Of a stretch of 64,000 bases of DNA, positions 28,870 through 38,201 are shown in pieces (within the stretch, counting starts at the first letter, position 1; each line of letters opens with the position of its first letter). This DNA is from Micromonospora echinaurantiaca. GTDB taxonomy: Bacteria; Actinomycetota; Actinomycetes; Mycobacteriales; Micromonosporaceae. The stretch lies in the NCBI RefSeq assembly GCF_900090235.1, contig NZ_LT607750.1, positions 5,819,001 to 5,883,000 of the forward strand, read 5' to 3'. Position numbers and translations under genes: made by a program. The notes under the pieces were generated by a model. That model was given only the letters and a program-made list of their open reading frames with translations. It was not told where the DNA came from and searched no databases.

Positions 28870-31798
28870 GCTCCGGATCCGCGGCAAGCTCGCGCTGCTC
28901 GTGGTCATCCCGCTGATCAGCACCGTCGGTCTCGCCGTACCCGTGGTGATCGACCGGGTGGCCGCCGCGCAGCGGGCCGGCGACATCGCCGAGCGGGTCC
29001 GGCTGGCCAGCCGGATCGGCACCCTGGTGCAGGACCTGCAGCAGGAACGCATCCTCTCGGTCGGCCTGCTGCTCGGCCGGGTCAGCCGCACCGAACTGGT
29101 GCGCAAGAGCGCCACCGTGGACGACCGGGTGGCCGACCTGCGGGCCGAGCAGGGCGATGCGCTGCCGGCGCCGGTCGCCGACGCGCTGGACGGGGTGCGG
29201 TCGCTGACCGACCTGCGCCGCGCGGTGCTCGCCGGCACCGCAACCCCGAGCCAGATCATGGACGCGTACGGGCCGGTCGACCTGGCGCTGATCGAGTCCC
29301 TGCGACTGCCGTTCAGTGTGGACACCGAGACCGCGGCCGGGCGGCAGGGGCTCGCCCTGGACGCGCTGCTGCGGGCCGACGAGGGGCTGGGCGCCTGCGC
29401 CACGCTGATCGTGCTGGTCAAGGCGAGCAACGATCCGACGACCAACGCGGCCTTCGTCGCCTGCATGTCCGCGCTCACCGTGGACAACCGCCGGTTCCGC
29501 CGCCTGATCACTCCCGAGCAGCTCAAGCTGGCCGTGCTGAACGACGCGGCGGTGGCCGCCCGGACCAGCGCCGACTTCCTGACCACCAGCGTGATCGACC
29601 CGTCCGGCGCGGTTCGGAACGTGACGCTGGACGCGCTCTTCCCGTCGGCCCGCTCGATGATCACCCTGGGCCAGTTCATCGAGAAGAAGATCGTGGCGGA
29701 CGTACTCGCCGAGGTGACCGGCGAGCAGCGCCGGGCGCTGACCGCCGCCTACCTGGTGGGCGGACTGGCCGCGCTGATCCTCGCGGTGGTGCTGCTGCTC
29801 AGCGTCGCGGTCGCCCGGACGGTGGCCCGGCCGCTGACCCGGCTCACCCGCTCCGCCGACCGGGTGGCCCGGCTCGCCGAGGCCGAGCTGGTCCGGGTCG
29901 TCGACGACGACGCCGAGAACGTCCCGCCGGTACGGCTCGATCCGGTCGACGTACGGGCCCGGGACGAGATCGGCGACCTGGCCCGGGCGTTCGACCGGGT
30001 GCAGGCCACCGCGGCCGGGCTGGTGGAGCGGCAGGTGGCCGGCCGGCGCAACGTGGCGCAGATGTTCGGCCACGTCGGCCGGCGTACCCAGAACCTGGTC
30101 GGCCGGCAGCTCGCGCTGATCGACCGGCTGGAACGGCAGGAGACCGACCCGGCCCGGCTGGAGCACCTGTACCGGCTCGACCACATCTCCAGCCGGCTGC
30201 GCCGCAACGCCGGCAGCCTGGTGGTGCTCTCCGGGTCGACCGGCGCCGACGCCCACGTGGCGCCGGTGCCGCTCGGCGACGTGGTGCGGTTGGCGCTCGG
30301 CGAGATCGAGGACTACACCCGGGTGGACGTCCGGGTGCCGCCCGGTGTCTCGGCCGCCCCCGGCACGGTCGGCGACCTGGTGCTGGCGCTGGCCGAGCTG
30401 ATGGAGAACGCCACCGCCTTCTCTCCGCCGCACACCCGGGTGGTGGTGACCGGTGAGCTGATCGGCGCCGGCGCCCGGCTGGCCGTGGTGGACCAGGGGA
30501 TCGGCATGACCGCGGAGCGGCTGGCCGAGGAGAACACCCGGCTCACCCGCCGGGAGCGGCTCGACCTCGCCCCCACCGAGGTGCTCGGCCTCTTCGTGGT
30601 GGGCCGGCTGGCCCGGCGGCACGGGTGGGCGGTACGGCTGACCCCGACCATCGGCGGCGGGGTGACGGTCCTGCTGGACGTACCGCTGGCCGCGCTGGTG
30701 GTGCCGCCCACCGAGCGGGCCGGTGCCACGGTGGCGCGGGCCACCGTGCCGGCCCGGGAGCGGCGGCTGCCGCCCCGGGTGGTCGACGCGACGGGCGGGC
30801 GGGCGCTGGCCGCGGCGGTCGCGGGACGGCCGGCGGCCGCGCCCTCCCCGGCGGCGGACGCGCCGGCCGGCTTCGACCCGGGGCTGCTCGGCCGGGCCAC
30901 CCGCAGCCTGGAGTCCGGCGAGTCCTGGGACGCCTTCGGCGCCGGCGGCCCGCCCGGGGAGTCCGGGCAGTTCGCCGGCGAGGTGGCCGGCGGGTCCGAT
31001 CGGTTCGGCGCCGGTGACGTGGCCGCCGCGCCGGCCGGGGCCACCGCGTTCCTGGAGATCAGCGCACCGGACGGGTTCGGAGTCGCCGGCCGCCCGCCCG
31101 CCGACCTCGCGCCCACCGGGTCGCCCGCCGGCCCCGCCCCCACCGGGGCGTCCGCCGGCCCCGCCGTGACCGGGTCGCCCGCGAGCCTCGCCCCGACCGG
31201 CCCGCCCGCCGGTCTCGCGCCCACCGGCCCGGTCGCGCCGGGCGAGCCCGGGACGACCCCGGCCGGGCTGCCCCGGCGGGCGCGCCGGAACCCGCCGCCC
31301 CCCGACGCAACCGGAGCGCCGGCGAGCACGGTCGCGCCGGACGGGCCGGACGGGCCGGCCCGTCCCGGGGTCGGCATCCGGCAGCGGGTGCCCGGTGCCA
31401 GCCTGCCCCCGGCCGCCGCACCGACCCGGCCGGTGGACGCCACCGGCACCGACCCGGCCGCCGCCCGGGCGTTGCTGGAGTCGTTCGAGTCCGGCGTACG
31501 CCGGGCCGAGCTGACCCTCCCCGCCGGTGTGCCGGGGCCGGTCGAGCCCGCCCGGCCCGCCGGCCCGCCCCACCACGTCGGCCCGGCCGACCATCCCGGT
31601 ACGCCCGCCGGGCCGGCGCTGAACCGGCGGGTGCCCGGGGCGAACCTGACCACCTCCCCGGCCCAGCAGCCGGTCAGCCACCACCCCGGTGACCCGGCCG
31701 AGGTCCGCGACCTCATCACCGCGTTCGAGGCGGGCGTCGCCCGCGCTCTGCACGAAGTCCGCCCAGACCGGCCCGACGAAGAGGGAACATCACGGTGA
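28856..31798 (+). CDS. conservon sensor: nitrate/nitrite-sensing-like histidine kinase (CvnA type)
   Basis: A 980-residue membrane kinase-like protein. Helix 1 (about 10-33), an extracytoplasmic NIT-like helical domain (about 35-300), helix 2 (about 302-325) and HAMP (about 325-395) are followed by the phosphoacceptor-type segment LDHISSRLRRNA with H443. The ATPase domain has N518 in ELMENATAFS and DQGIGM. The last about 290 residues are a low-complexity Pro/Gly/Ala tail. It is the usual first gene of a cvn conservon, passing signals to the roadblock, DUF742 and GTPase proteins. The GTG of the next gene overlaps its stop. Confidence 0.88.
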   Translation: MLLGRLRIRGKLALLVVIPLISTVGLAVPVVIDRVAAAQRAGDIAERVRLASRIGTLVQDLQQERILSVGLLLGRVSRTELVRKSATVDDRVADLRAEQGDALPAPVADALDGVRSLTDLRRAVLAGTATPSQIMDAYGPVDLALIESLRLPFSVDTETAAGRQGLALDALLRADEGLGACATLIVLVKASNDPTTNAAFVACMSALTVDNRRFRRLITPEQLKLAVLNDAAVAARTSADFLTTSVIDPSGAVRNVTLDALFPSARSMITLGQFIEKKIVADVLAEVTGEQRRALTAAYLVGGLAALILAVVLLLSVAVARTVARPLTRLTRSADRVARLAEAELVRVVDDDAENVPPVRLDPVDVRARDEIGDLARAFDRVQATAAGLVERQVAGRRNVAQMFGHVGRRTQNLVGRQLALIDRLERQETDPARLEHLYRLDHISSRLRRNAGSLVVLSGSTGADAHVAPVPLGDVVRLALGEIEDYTRVDVRVPPGVSAAPGTVGDLVLALAELMENATAFSPPHTRVVVTGELIGAGARLAVVDQGIGMTAERLAEENTRLTRRERLDLAPTEVLGLFVVGRLARRHGWAVRLTPTIGGGVTVLLDVPLAALVVPPTERAGATVARATVPARERRLPPRVVDATGGRALAAAVAGRPAAAPSPAADAPAGFDPGLLGRATRSLESGESWDAFGAGGPPGESGQFAGEVAGGSDRFGAGDVAAAPAGATAFLEISAPDGFGVAGRPPADLAPTGSPAGPAPTGASAGPAVTGSPASLAPTGPPAGLAPTGPVAPGEPGTTPAGLPRRARRNPPPPDATGAPASTVAPDGPDGPARPGVGIRQRVPGASLPPAAAPTRPVDATGTDPAAARALLESFESGVRRAELTLPAGVPGPVEPARPAGPPHHVGPADHPGTPAGPALNRRVPGANLTTSPAQQPVSHHPGDPAEVRDLITAFEAGVARALHEVRPDRPDEEGTSR

Positions 31799-32271
31799 CC
31801 AGCACCTTCCCGCACGACAGCCTCGACCACCAGAACCAGCCCGACTCCGGCGGTGACCTCAGCCCGGAGGCCCGCACCTTCAACTGGCTGCTGGACTCCT
31901 TCACCTCCGGCACGGCCGGCGTGCTGGAGGCGATCGCGGTCTCCTCGGACGGGCTGCTGATGGCGATGTCCGCGATCAAGGACCGGTCCAACGCGGAGCG
32001 GCTCGCCGCCGTGGTCTCCGGCATGACCAGTCTGGCCGGCGGTGCCGCGAGCTGGTACGCGCTCGGCGGGTTGAACCGGGTGGTCGTCGACATGGCCGAG
32101 GGCTACCTGCTGATCACCGCGATCAGCAGCGGGTCGGTGCTCGGCGTGGTCGCCGACCGGACGGCCAACCTGGGCACCGTCGCGTACGAGATGACGCTCT
32201 TCGCCGGCCGGGCCGGCGGCGCGCTCACCCCCCGCCTGATCGCCGAGTTGAAGAACGCCGCCCAGCAATGA
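31795..32271 (+). CDS. roadblock/LC7 domain protein (CvnB type)
   Basis: A 158-residue protein. NWLLDSFTSGTAGVLEAIAVSSDGLLMAMS is the start of the roadblock/LC7 fold, which binds small GTPases of the Mgl/Cvn kind as regulator or GTPase-activating partner. GTG 31795 overlaps the sensor stop codon by four bases (GTGA), and its own stop overlaps the next ATG, so the whole set is translationally coupled. The first about 25 residues are a polar, probably flexible, extension. Confidence 0.93.
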   Translation: MTSTFPHDSLDHQNQPDSGGDLSPEARTFNWLLDSFTSGTAGVLEAIAVSSDGLLMAMSAIKDRSNAERLAAVVSGMTSLAGGAASWYALGGLNRVVVDMAEGYLLITAISSGSVLGVVADRTANLGTVAYEMTLFAGRAGGALTPRLIAELKNAAQQ

Positions 32272-32741
32272 TCCCGGACGCCCCCGGCGAGCCCGATCCG
32301 GAACCGCTGGTCCGGATCCGGCCCTACCTGCGGGCGTCCGCCGAGGACCCGGGCGTACCCGCGACGGTGGACGAGCCGGAGCCCGAGCCGGCCGGGCCGG
32401 CCGGGCCGCGCCCGTTCGTGCTCACCGCCGGCCGGGTGACCGGCGCCGACCCGGCGATCGGGCTGGAGACCCAGGTGACCGCCCGGCCGGACACCAACCT
32501 GTGGACGGTCCCGCCGGCCCGGCTCGCCCCGGAACTGGCGGCGATCGTCGCGCTCTGCGCCGAACCGATCTCGGTCGCGGAGATCTCCGCCCGGACCCGG
32601 CTGCACTTCGGCGTGACCCGGGTGCTGGTCGGCGACCTGCGCGCCGCCGGCCACCTGGACGTGCACGTCACCGACGCCGACGACGCCCACGACCCCGACC
32701 TCATCCTGCGAGTGATTGATGGACTTCGTGCGATCTCCTGA
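32268..32741 (+). CDS. DUF742 domain protein (CvnC type)
   Basis: A 157-residue protein whose first 55 residues are acidic and Pro-rich. RPFVLTAGRVTGADPAIGLETQVTA opens DUF742, and EPISVAEISARTRLHFGVTRVLVGDLRAAGHLDVH resembles a winged helix-turn-helix. It is the third component of conservons, of uncertain biochemical role, possibly linking the GTPase to transcription. ATGA overlap upstream and a 23-base overlap with the GTPase gene downstream. Confidence 0.92.
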   Translation: MIPDAPGEPDPEPLVRIRPYLRASAEDPGVPATVDEPEPEPAGPAGPRPFVLTAGRVTGADPAIGLETQVTARPDTNLWTVPPARLAPELAAIVALCAEPISVAEISARTRLHFGVTRVLVGDLRAAGHLDVHVTDADDAHDPDLILRVIDGLRAIS

Positions 32742-33468
32742 CTGGCCGGGCGCCCCGCAGGGCGCGGTCGCTACCAACAGCGCCGCCGCCCGGTACGGCG
32801 CCCCGAGCGGCACGCCGCCACCGGTCGGCCGGGCGACGCCGCCGCGACCGCCGGCCCCGTCCGCCGGACGTGTCCCGGCGCCCCGCGCGGCCCCGACCGG
32901 ACGCGCCGCGCCGCCGATCCCGGTGAAGATCCTGATCGCCGGCGGCTTCGGGGTCGGCAAGACCACCACGGTGGGCGCCATCTCGGAGATCGCCCCGCTG
33001 ACCACCGAGGCGGAGATGACCACGGCCGGGATCGGCGTCGACGACCCGGGCGTACGCACCGCGAAGACCACCACCACCGTGGCGATGGACTTCGGCTGCG
33101 TCACCATCGACCGCAGCCTGAAGCTGTACCTGTTCGGCACGCCGGGGCAGGCCCGGTTCGGCTTCATGTGGGACGACCTGGCCCGTGGCGCGCTGGGCGC
33201 GCTGGTCGTGGTGGACAGCAGCCGGCTGGACGACTGCTACCCGGCCATCGACTTCTTCGAGCGCGCCGGGCTGCCCTTCGCGGTCGGGGTGAACGCCTTC
33301 GACGGGCGGCTGGCGCACGACCTCGGCGCGATCCGGTGGGCGCTGGCCATCGGCGACCACGTGCCGCTGGTGCAGTTCGACGCCCGGGACCGGCTCTCGG
33401 TGCGGGACGCCCTGCTGGTCGTCCTGGACCGGGCGCTGGACCGGGCCACCCGGGAGCGGGGGGACTGA
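32719..33468 (+). CDS. small Ras-like GTPase of the conservon (CvnD type)
   Basis: A 249-residue protein. After a Pro/Ala-rich N-terminal 60 residues comes the P-loop ILIAGGFGVGKTTTVGAISE, a threonine-rich switch I (TAKTTTTVAMDFG), the switch II motif LFGTPGQARFGFMW and VNAFDG as the specificity motif. Such GTPases act as membrane-proximal switches with the roadblock and DUF742 proteins. ATG 32719 is chosen; TTG 32716 just before is unlikely. It is the last canonical conservon gene. Confidence 0.92.
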   Translation: MDFVRSPDWPGAPQGAVATNSAAARYGAPSGTPPPVGRATPPRPPAPSAGRVPAPRAAPTGRAAPPIPVKILIAGGFGVGKTTTVGAISEIAPLTTEAEMTTAGIGVDDPGVRTAKTTTTVAMDFGCVTIDRSLKLYLFGTPGQARFGFMWDDLARGALGALVVVDSSRLDDCYPAIDFFERAGLPFAVGVNAFDGRLAHDLGAIRWALAIGDHVPLVQFDARDRLSVRDALLVVLDRALDRATRERGD

Positions 33469-33511
33469 ACTCCCGGGCGCTCAGACCCGTTTCATCGAAG
33501 GGGTGGTCGTG

Positions 33512-34117
33512 ATGAGGGGTGGTTTGGACGAGACACTGGCCCGGTTGGCGCGGCGCGAGGAGGCGTTGCGGCGGCGGGCCGCCGAGCCGGCCGGCGCGTC
33601 GGATCCGACCGAGCGGCCGGAGCCCGGCCCGGGTCGGACCGAGACCGGCCGCAACGCCGGGCCGGGCTGGGCCGACCCCCCGGTGCCGCGCCGGACGGAC
33701 GGCCCGGACCCGGGCCCGCGCCGCGCGGACGGCCGGGAACGCGGCGGCGGCGGGGTGGCCGGCCGGGAACGCGGCGGCGGGGTGGGCAGTCACCGCGCCG
33801 CCGACACCGCCGGGCGGGACCCGGTCGAGGAGGTGGCCGAGGCGGTACGTCGGGTGGTCGCCGGCCACCCGGGGTTGGCGGTCAGCGTCCGGGTCGAGCA
33901 GGACGGGCAGGCGTACCCGCTGCGGGTGGCCTGGTCCGGGCCGGACGTGGCGGTCCACGCGGAGCCGGCTCCGCCGCCGGCCTGGCCGCTGTCGGTCAAC
34001 ACCGTGCCCGACCTGCCCTCCGGCCGGGACGGGGTACGCCCTGACCCGGCGGCCCGGCTCGCCGAACTGATCCGCCGGGACCCCACCCTGCTGGCCGACG
34101 GCGACCCTCCCCGGTGA
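33512..34117 (+). CDS. hypothetical protein between conservon and AAA ATPase
   Basis: A 201-residue protein not recognised as a known family. The first 25 residues form a charged helix (LDETLARLARREEALRRRAAE), then about 75 residues of Pro/Arg/Gly-rich sequence follow with the repeat RERGGGGVAGRERGGG. A more ordered C-terminal part (about 105-200) contains EEVAEAVRRVVAGHPGLAVSVRVEQDGQ. GAAGGGG upstream supports ATG 33512 or GTG 33509. It starts 43 bases after the GTPase gene and ends 38 before the AAA gene, so co-transcription with the conservon is plausible. Confidence 0.55.
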   Translation: MRGGLDETLARLARREEALRRRAAEPAGASDPTERPEPGPGRTETGRNAGPGWADPPVPRRTDGPDPGPRRADGRERGGGGVAGRERGGGVGSHRAADTAGRDPVEEVAEAVRRVVAGHPGLAVSVRVEQDGQAYPLRVAWSGPDVAVHAEPAPPPAWPLSVNTVPDLPSGRDGVRPDPAARLAELIRRDPTLLADGDPPR

Positions 34118-34155
34118 CCGGGCGCGGGGGTGACGCCGGCGGCTAGGGTCGGGCG

Positions 34156-36504
34156 GTGGATCGACCCGACCTGACCCTGACCGCGAGCCTGCGGCCGGCG
34201 GCGTTGGACGCCCGGCGGGGCGTCGTCCGGCTGCACCCGGAGGTGCTCACCGCGCTCGGGCTGCGCCCGGGCGACCCGGTGCGGCTGGCCGGCCGGCGGG
34301 TGACCGCCGGCATCGTGGCGGCGGCCGAGCCGACCGCGAGCACCGCCCTGCTCTACGCCGACGACCTGACCCTGGGCAACCTCGGCGTCCGGGACGGCGG
34401 CCAGGTCACGGTCAGCCCCGCCCCGGTCATCCCGGCCCGCCGGGTGCTGCTCGCCGGGCCGGCCGAGATCGCCGCCGTGGTCTCCCCGGAGATGCTCCGG
34501 CTCGCCCTGCTCGGCAAGGTGGTGACCACCGGCGACGACGTGTCGCTGCTGCCGCAGGACGTGCTGCCGGACGCCGCGACCCGCGGCCTGGTCGAGGCGG
34601 CCCGGCGCAGCCTGTCCAACCGGGTCGGCTACGCCTGGACCAGCACCCTGCTCGGGGTGGTCGCCGCCGAGCCGGAGGGTGCGCTGGTCACCATGGACAC
34701 CCTGGTCGGCTGGGAGCACGGCCCGGTCACCCACGGCTCCGCCGGCACGTCGGCGGTGGGCCCGGCCACCGGCGCGCCCGGCGGCCCGCCAACCGGCACC
34801 GGCGCTCCGGCCGCCGCGGGTCCACGCGGGGGCGGGACCCGAGCGGCGACCCGGCCCGGCCCGGCCACCGGTGGCGCCTGGTCACCGGCCGAGCCGGCGG
34901 CCCGTGCCGGCACCGGCGACGCCGCGGCGGAAGCGGAGAGCGCCCCGTCGGTGGACGAGCTGCCCGGGTTGCGGGCGCAGGCCGAGGAGCTGACCGAACT
35001 GCTCGACCTCGGCTTCCACCACCGGGAGGTGCTCGGCCGGCTGGGCACCACGGTCTCGCTCGGGGTGCTGCTCAGCGGGCCGGCCGGCTCGGGCAAGTCG
35101 GCGCTGGTGCGCGCGGTGGCCGCCCGGGTCGGCGCCCGGGTCTGCCCGCTCTGGGCCCCGGAGGTGGCCGCGCTGACCAACCAGGCCGCCGCCGAACGGC
35201 TGCGCGCCGCCGCCGCCGAGGTACGCGCGGCCGGACCGGCGGTGCTGCTGGTCACCGACGTGGAGGCGCTCGCCCCGGCCGACGAACCGGGCCCGGTGGC
35301 CACCGTGTTCCGCCAGGTGCTCGCCGAGACCGTCCGGGCCGGGGCGGCGGTGGTCTGCACCACCGGCCGCCCCGAGGCGGTCGACCCGGCGCTGCGCGCG
35401 CCGGACCTGCTCTCGCTGCGGATCACCGTTCCGCTGCCGGATCCGGCGCTGCGCCGCGAGCAGTTGACCGTGCTCACCCGGCAGGTGCCGCTGGCCGACG
35501 ACGTCCGGCTGGACGAGGTCGCCGGGCGTACCCCCGGGTTCGTCGCCGCCGACCTGGCCGCGCTGGTCCGCGAGGCCGGGATCCGGGCGGCGCTGCGGCA
35601 GAAGTCGGCCGAGACGCCGACGGTGGCGATGGCCGACTTCACCGCCGCGCTGGAGGTGGTCCGGCCGACCACGATGGCGGCGTCCACGCTGGAGCTGGCC
35701 ACGGTGACCCTGGACGACGTGGGCGACCTGGTCGAGGTGAAGGAGCGGCTCACCGAGTCCGTGCTCTGGCCGCTGACCTACCCGGACACCTTCGCCCGGC
35801 TGGGCGTGCAACCGCCGCGCGGCGTGCTGCTCTACGGCCCGCCCGGCTGCGGCAAGACCTACCTGGTCACCGCGTTGGCCGGGTCGGGACGGGCGAACGT
35901 GCTCTCGGTCAAGGGCGCGGAGCTGCTCTCCAAGTGGGTCGGCGAGAGCGAGCGGGCGGTCCGTGAGCTGTTCCGCCGGGCCCGGGAGGCGGCGCCCACG
36001 CTGGTCTTCCTGGACGAGGTGGACGCGCTGGCCCCGGTACGCGGCCAGGCCACCGACGGGGGCACCACCGATCGGGTGGTGGCCGCCCTGCTCACCGAGC
36101 TGGACGGGGTGGAGGCGCTGCGCAACGTGGTGGTCGTCGGCGCGACCAACCGGCCGGACCTGGTCGACCCGGCGCTGCTGCGACCCGGGCGGCTGGAACG
36201 GCTGGTCTACGTGCCACCACCGGACGGGCCGGCCCGGGCCGAGATCCTGCGGGCCGCCGCCCGGAACGTGCCGCTGGCTGCGGAGGTGGACCTGGCCGGG
36301 CTGGGCGAGGAGCTGGACGGTTTCTCGGCGGCGGACTGCGCGGCGCTGGTGCGGGAGGCGGCGCTGGCCGCGATGCGGGAGTCGCTGACCGCCTCCACGG
36401 TCACCGCCGCGCACGTCGCGGCTGCCCGCGCCCGGGTCCGCCCGTCGCTGGACCCGGCCCAGGTCGCCTGGCTCGCCGCGTACGCCGAGCAGCGGGCCGG
36501 CTGA
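34156..36504 (+). CDS. CDC48/VAT-like double AAA+ ATPase
   Basis: A 782-residue protein. Residues about 1-180 resemble a CDC48 N domain (LHPEVLTALGLRPGDPVRL). A disordered Pro/Gly/Ala linker (about 195-265) is followed by D1 with Walker A K314 in GPAGSGKS, and D2 with K567 in GPPGCGKT, Walker B D620-E621 and the arginine-finger region RPGRLERL. In D1 the Walker B reads TDVE, so the catalytic Glu after D368 is replaced by Val. It probably unfolds or remodels proteins. GTG 34156 lies 6 bases after TAGGGT (leaderless spacing), giving it its own promoter. Confidence 0.9.
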   Translation: MDRPDLTLTASLRPAALDARRGVVRLHPEVLTALGLRPGDPVRLAGRRVTAGIVAAAEPTASTALLYADDLTLGNLGVRDGGQVTVSPAPVIPARRVLLAGPAEIAAVVSPEMLRLALLGKVVTTGDDVSLLPQDVLPDAATRGLVEAARRSLSNRVGYAWTSTLLGVVAAEPEGALVTMDTLVGWEHGPVTHGSAGTSAVGPATGAPGGPPTGTGAPAAAGPRGGGTRAATRPGPATGGAWSPAEPAARAGTGDAAAEAESAPSVDELPGLRAQAEELTELLDLGFHHREVLGRLGTTVSLGVLLSGPAGSGKSALVRAVAARVGARVCPLWAPEVAALTNQAAAERLRAAAAEVRAAGPAVLLVTDVEALAPADEPGPVATVFRQVLAETVRAGAAVVCTTGRPEAVDPALRAPDLLSLRITVPLPDPALRREQLTVLTRQVPLADDVRLDEVAGRTPGFVAADLAALVREAGIRAALRQKSAETPTVAMADFTAALEVVRPTTMAASTLELATVTLDDVGDLVEVKERLTESVLWPLTYPDTFARLGVQPPRGVLLYGPPGCGKTYLVTALAGSGRANVLSVKGAELLSKWVGESERAVRELFRRAREAAPTLVFLDEVDALAPVRGQATDGGTTDRVVAALLTELDGVEALRNVVVVGATNRPDLVDPALLRPGRLERLVYVPPPDGPARAEILRAAARNVPLAAEVDLAGLGEELDGFSAADCAALVREAALAAMRESLTASTVTAAHVAAARARVRPSLDPAQVAWLAAYAEQRAG

Positions 36505-36566
36505 CCGCCCGGCGGAACCGGCCGGCCCGACGCCGAAGGAAAACTTCGCAGAGACAGCACAGGCTG

Positions 36567-36595
36567 TAGACAACTTTTGAAACGCTGCCTATCGT
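36567..36595 (+). promoter_or_regulatory. putative promoter of the amidase gene
   Basis: TAGACA (36567-36572), a 17-base spacer and TATCGT (36590-36595) stand out in an unusually A+T-rich stretch, 49 bases before the amidase start. Confidence 0.55.
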
Positions 36596-36644
36596 CACTC
36601 CTCATCCATAGAGACATCTCCATGAGTCGATCAAAGGAGTGGCA

Positions 36645-38036
36645 GTGAGCGTTCGATCTCGCGTACCACGACCTCGGCGCCTGCTCGGCGCCGTGCTGGT
36701 CGCCACCCTCGGCCTGGCCGGCGCGGTCGGCACGGCCGCCGCACCGGCCGCGGCCCGGACGGCGTCGACGCCCGGCGCCCTGGCCGCCGCCTTCGACGGC
36801 GCGGCCGCCCGTTACGACGTCCCCCGCGACCTGCTGGTGGCCCTCGGCCAGGCGGAGACCCGGCTGGACGGGCACGCCGGCGAGGCCAGCGCGTCCGGCG
36901 GGTACGGCGTCATGCACCTGGTGAGCAACCCTCGGGTGCACACCCTGGAGGAGGCGGCCCGGCTGACCGGGCTCGACCTGCCGGCGTTGCGCACCGACCC
37001 GGCCGCGAACGTCACCGGCGCGGCGGCGGTGCTGCGCTCCTACGCCGACCAGGCCGGCCTCGGCCGGGCCGAGCGCGCGGACGTCGACCGCTGGTACGAG
37101 CCGATCGCCCGGTACGGCGGCGCGAGCGACCCGGCCGTCGCCCGGCTCTACGCCGACGCCGTCTACGACCTGCTGCGTACCGGCTTCACCGCCGGCGCCG
37201 AGGCGGCGGTGACGGTCGCCGGCCGCCCGGTCGCGCCGCACCGGGGAGCCCTCGGCCAGGTGTCGCCGACCGGCGGAATCGGCACCCTCAGCACCGACTA
37301 CGGGCCGGCCGCCTGGGCGCCGGCCAGCACCAGCAACTACACAGTGGCCAGCCGGCCCACCAGCCACCCGGTCAGGTACGTCGTCATCCACGTGACCCAG
37401 GGCTCCTACGCCGGTTCGATCAGCTGGTTCCAGAACCCGGCCGCCAAGGTCAGCGCGCACTACACGTTCCGCTCCTCGGACGGGGCGGTCACCCAGTCCG
37501 TCCGGGAGAAGGACATCGCGTGGCACGCCGGCAACTGGACGTACAACACCCAGTCCATCGGCATCGAGCACGAGGGGTACGTGGACAACCCCAGCTGGTT
37601 CACGGACGCGATGTACCGCGCCTCGGCGGCGCTCACCCGCAACCTCACCAGCAGGTACGGCATCCCTCGGGACCGGACGCACATCATCGGCCACCGCGAG
37701 GTGCCCGGCGCCACCCACACCGATCCCGGCCCGAACTGGAACTGGACCTACTACCTGCAGCTGGTCAACGGGATCACCGGCATCGGCTCCGGCACGGTGG
37801 GGACCAGCGGGTCGAGCCTCAACGTCCGCTCCGGTCCCGGCACCGGCTACGCCGTCGTCGGCTCGGTGGCCGACGGGGCCGGCGTCAGCATCTACTGCCA
37901 GGCCACCGGCACCACGGTCACCGGCACCTACGGCACCAGCAACGTCTGGAACCGGATCGGCACCAACCGCTACATCTCCGACGCCTACGTGCTGACCGGC
38001 CACGACGGTTTCATCCCCGGCGTGCCCCGCTGCTGA
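36645..38036 (+). CDS. secreted N-acetylmuramoyl-L-alanine amidase with SH3 domain
   Basis: A 463-residue exported cell-wall hydrolase. The signal peptide covers about residues 1-38. Residues about 45-190 form a lysozyme-like helical domain (LLVALGQAETRLDGHAGEAS). The amidase-2 domain has zinc ligands H249 (VVIHVTQGS), H358 and nearby D360 (ATHTDPG), with EHEG in between. The C-terminal bacterial SH3 (LNVRSGPGTGYAVVG to NRYISDAYV) binds peptidoglycan. It should cleave the bond between muramic acid and the stem peptide. AAGGAG lies 5 bases before GTG 36645; GTG 36639 overlaps that site. A terminator follows. Confidence 0.92.
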   Translation: MSVRSRVPRPRRLLGAVLVATLGLAGAVGTAAAPAAARTASTPGALAAAFDGAAARYDVPRDLLVALGQAETRLDGHAGEASASGGYGVMHLVSNPRVHTLEEAARLTGLDLPALRTDPAANVTGAAAVLRSYADQAGLGRAERADVDRWYEPIARYGGASDPAVARLYADAVYDLLRTGFTAGAEAAVTVAGRPVAPHRGALGQVSPTGGIGTLSTDYGPAAWAPASTSNYTVASRPTSHPVRYVVIHVTQGSYAGSISWFQNPAAKVSAHYTFRSSDGAVTQSVREKDIAWHAGNWTYNTQSIGIEHEGYVDNPSWFTDAMYRASAALTRNLTSRYGIPRDRTHIIGHREVPGATHTDPGPNWNWTYYLQLVNGITGIGSGTVGTSGSSLNVRSGPGTGYAVVGSVADGAGVSIYCQATGTTVTGTYGTSNVWNRIGTNRYISDAYVLTGHDGFIPGVPRC

Positions 38037-38068
38037 CCCGCCGTCCCGTCCGCGCGTTGACCGGCGGT

Positions 38069-38099
38069 GAGCGCCCGTCCCCGCCGAGGGCGGGCGCTC
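38069..38099 (+). terminator. terminator after the amidase gene
   Basis: GAGCGCCCG and CGGGCGCTC form a 9-bp stem with a 13-base loop, 33 bases after the amidase stop codon. There is no U-tract, as is common in G+C-rich actinobacteria. Confidence 0.7.
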
Positions 38100-38201
38100 G
38101 CGTCTGCCGCCCCGGACCTGTGAGCTGGGTAACTGCCGTTCATGGGCGGCGGTGTCGTCCCGTCTTGAGTTGGTGAGCAGCACCGAACGAACGGAGACGC
38201 C

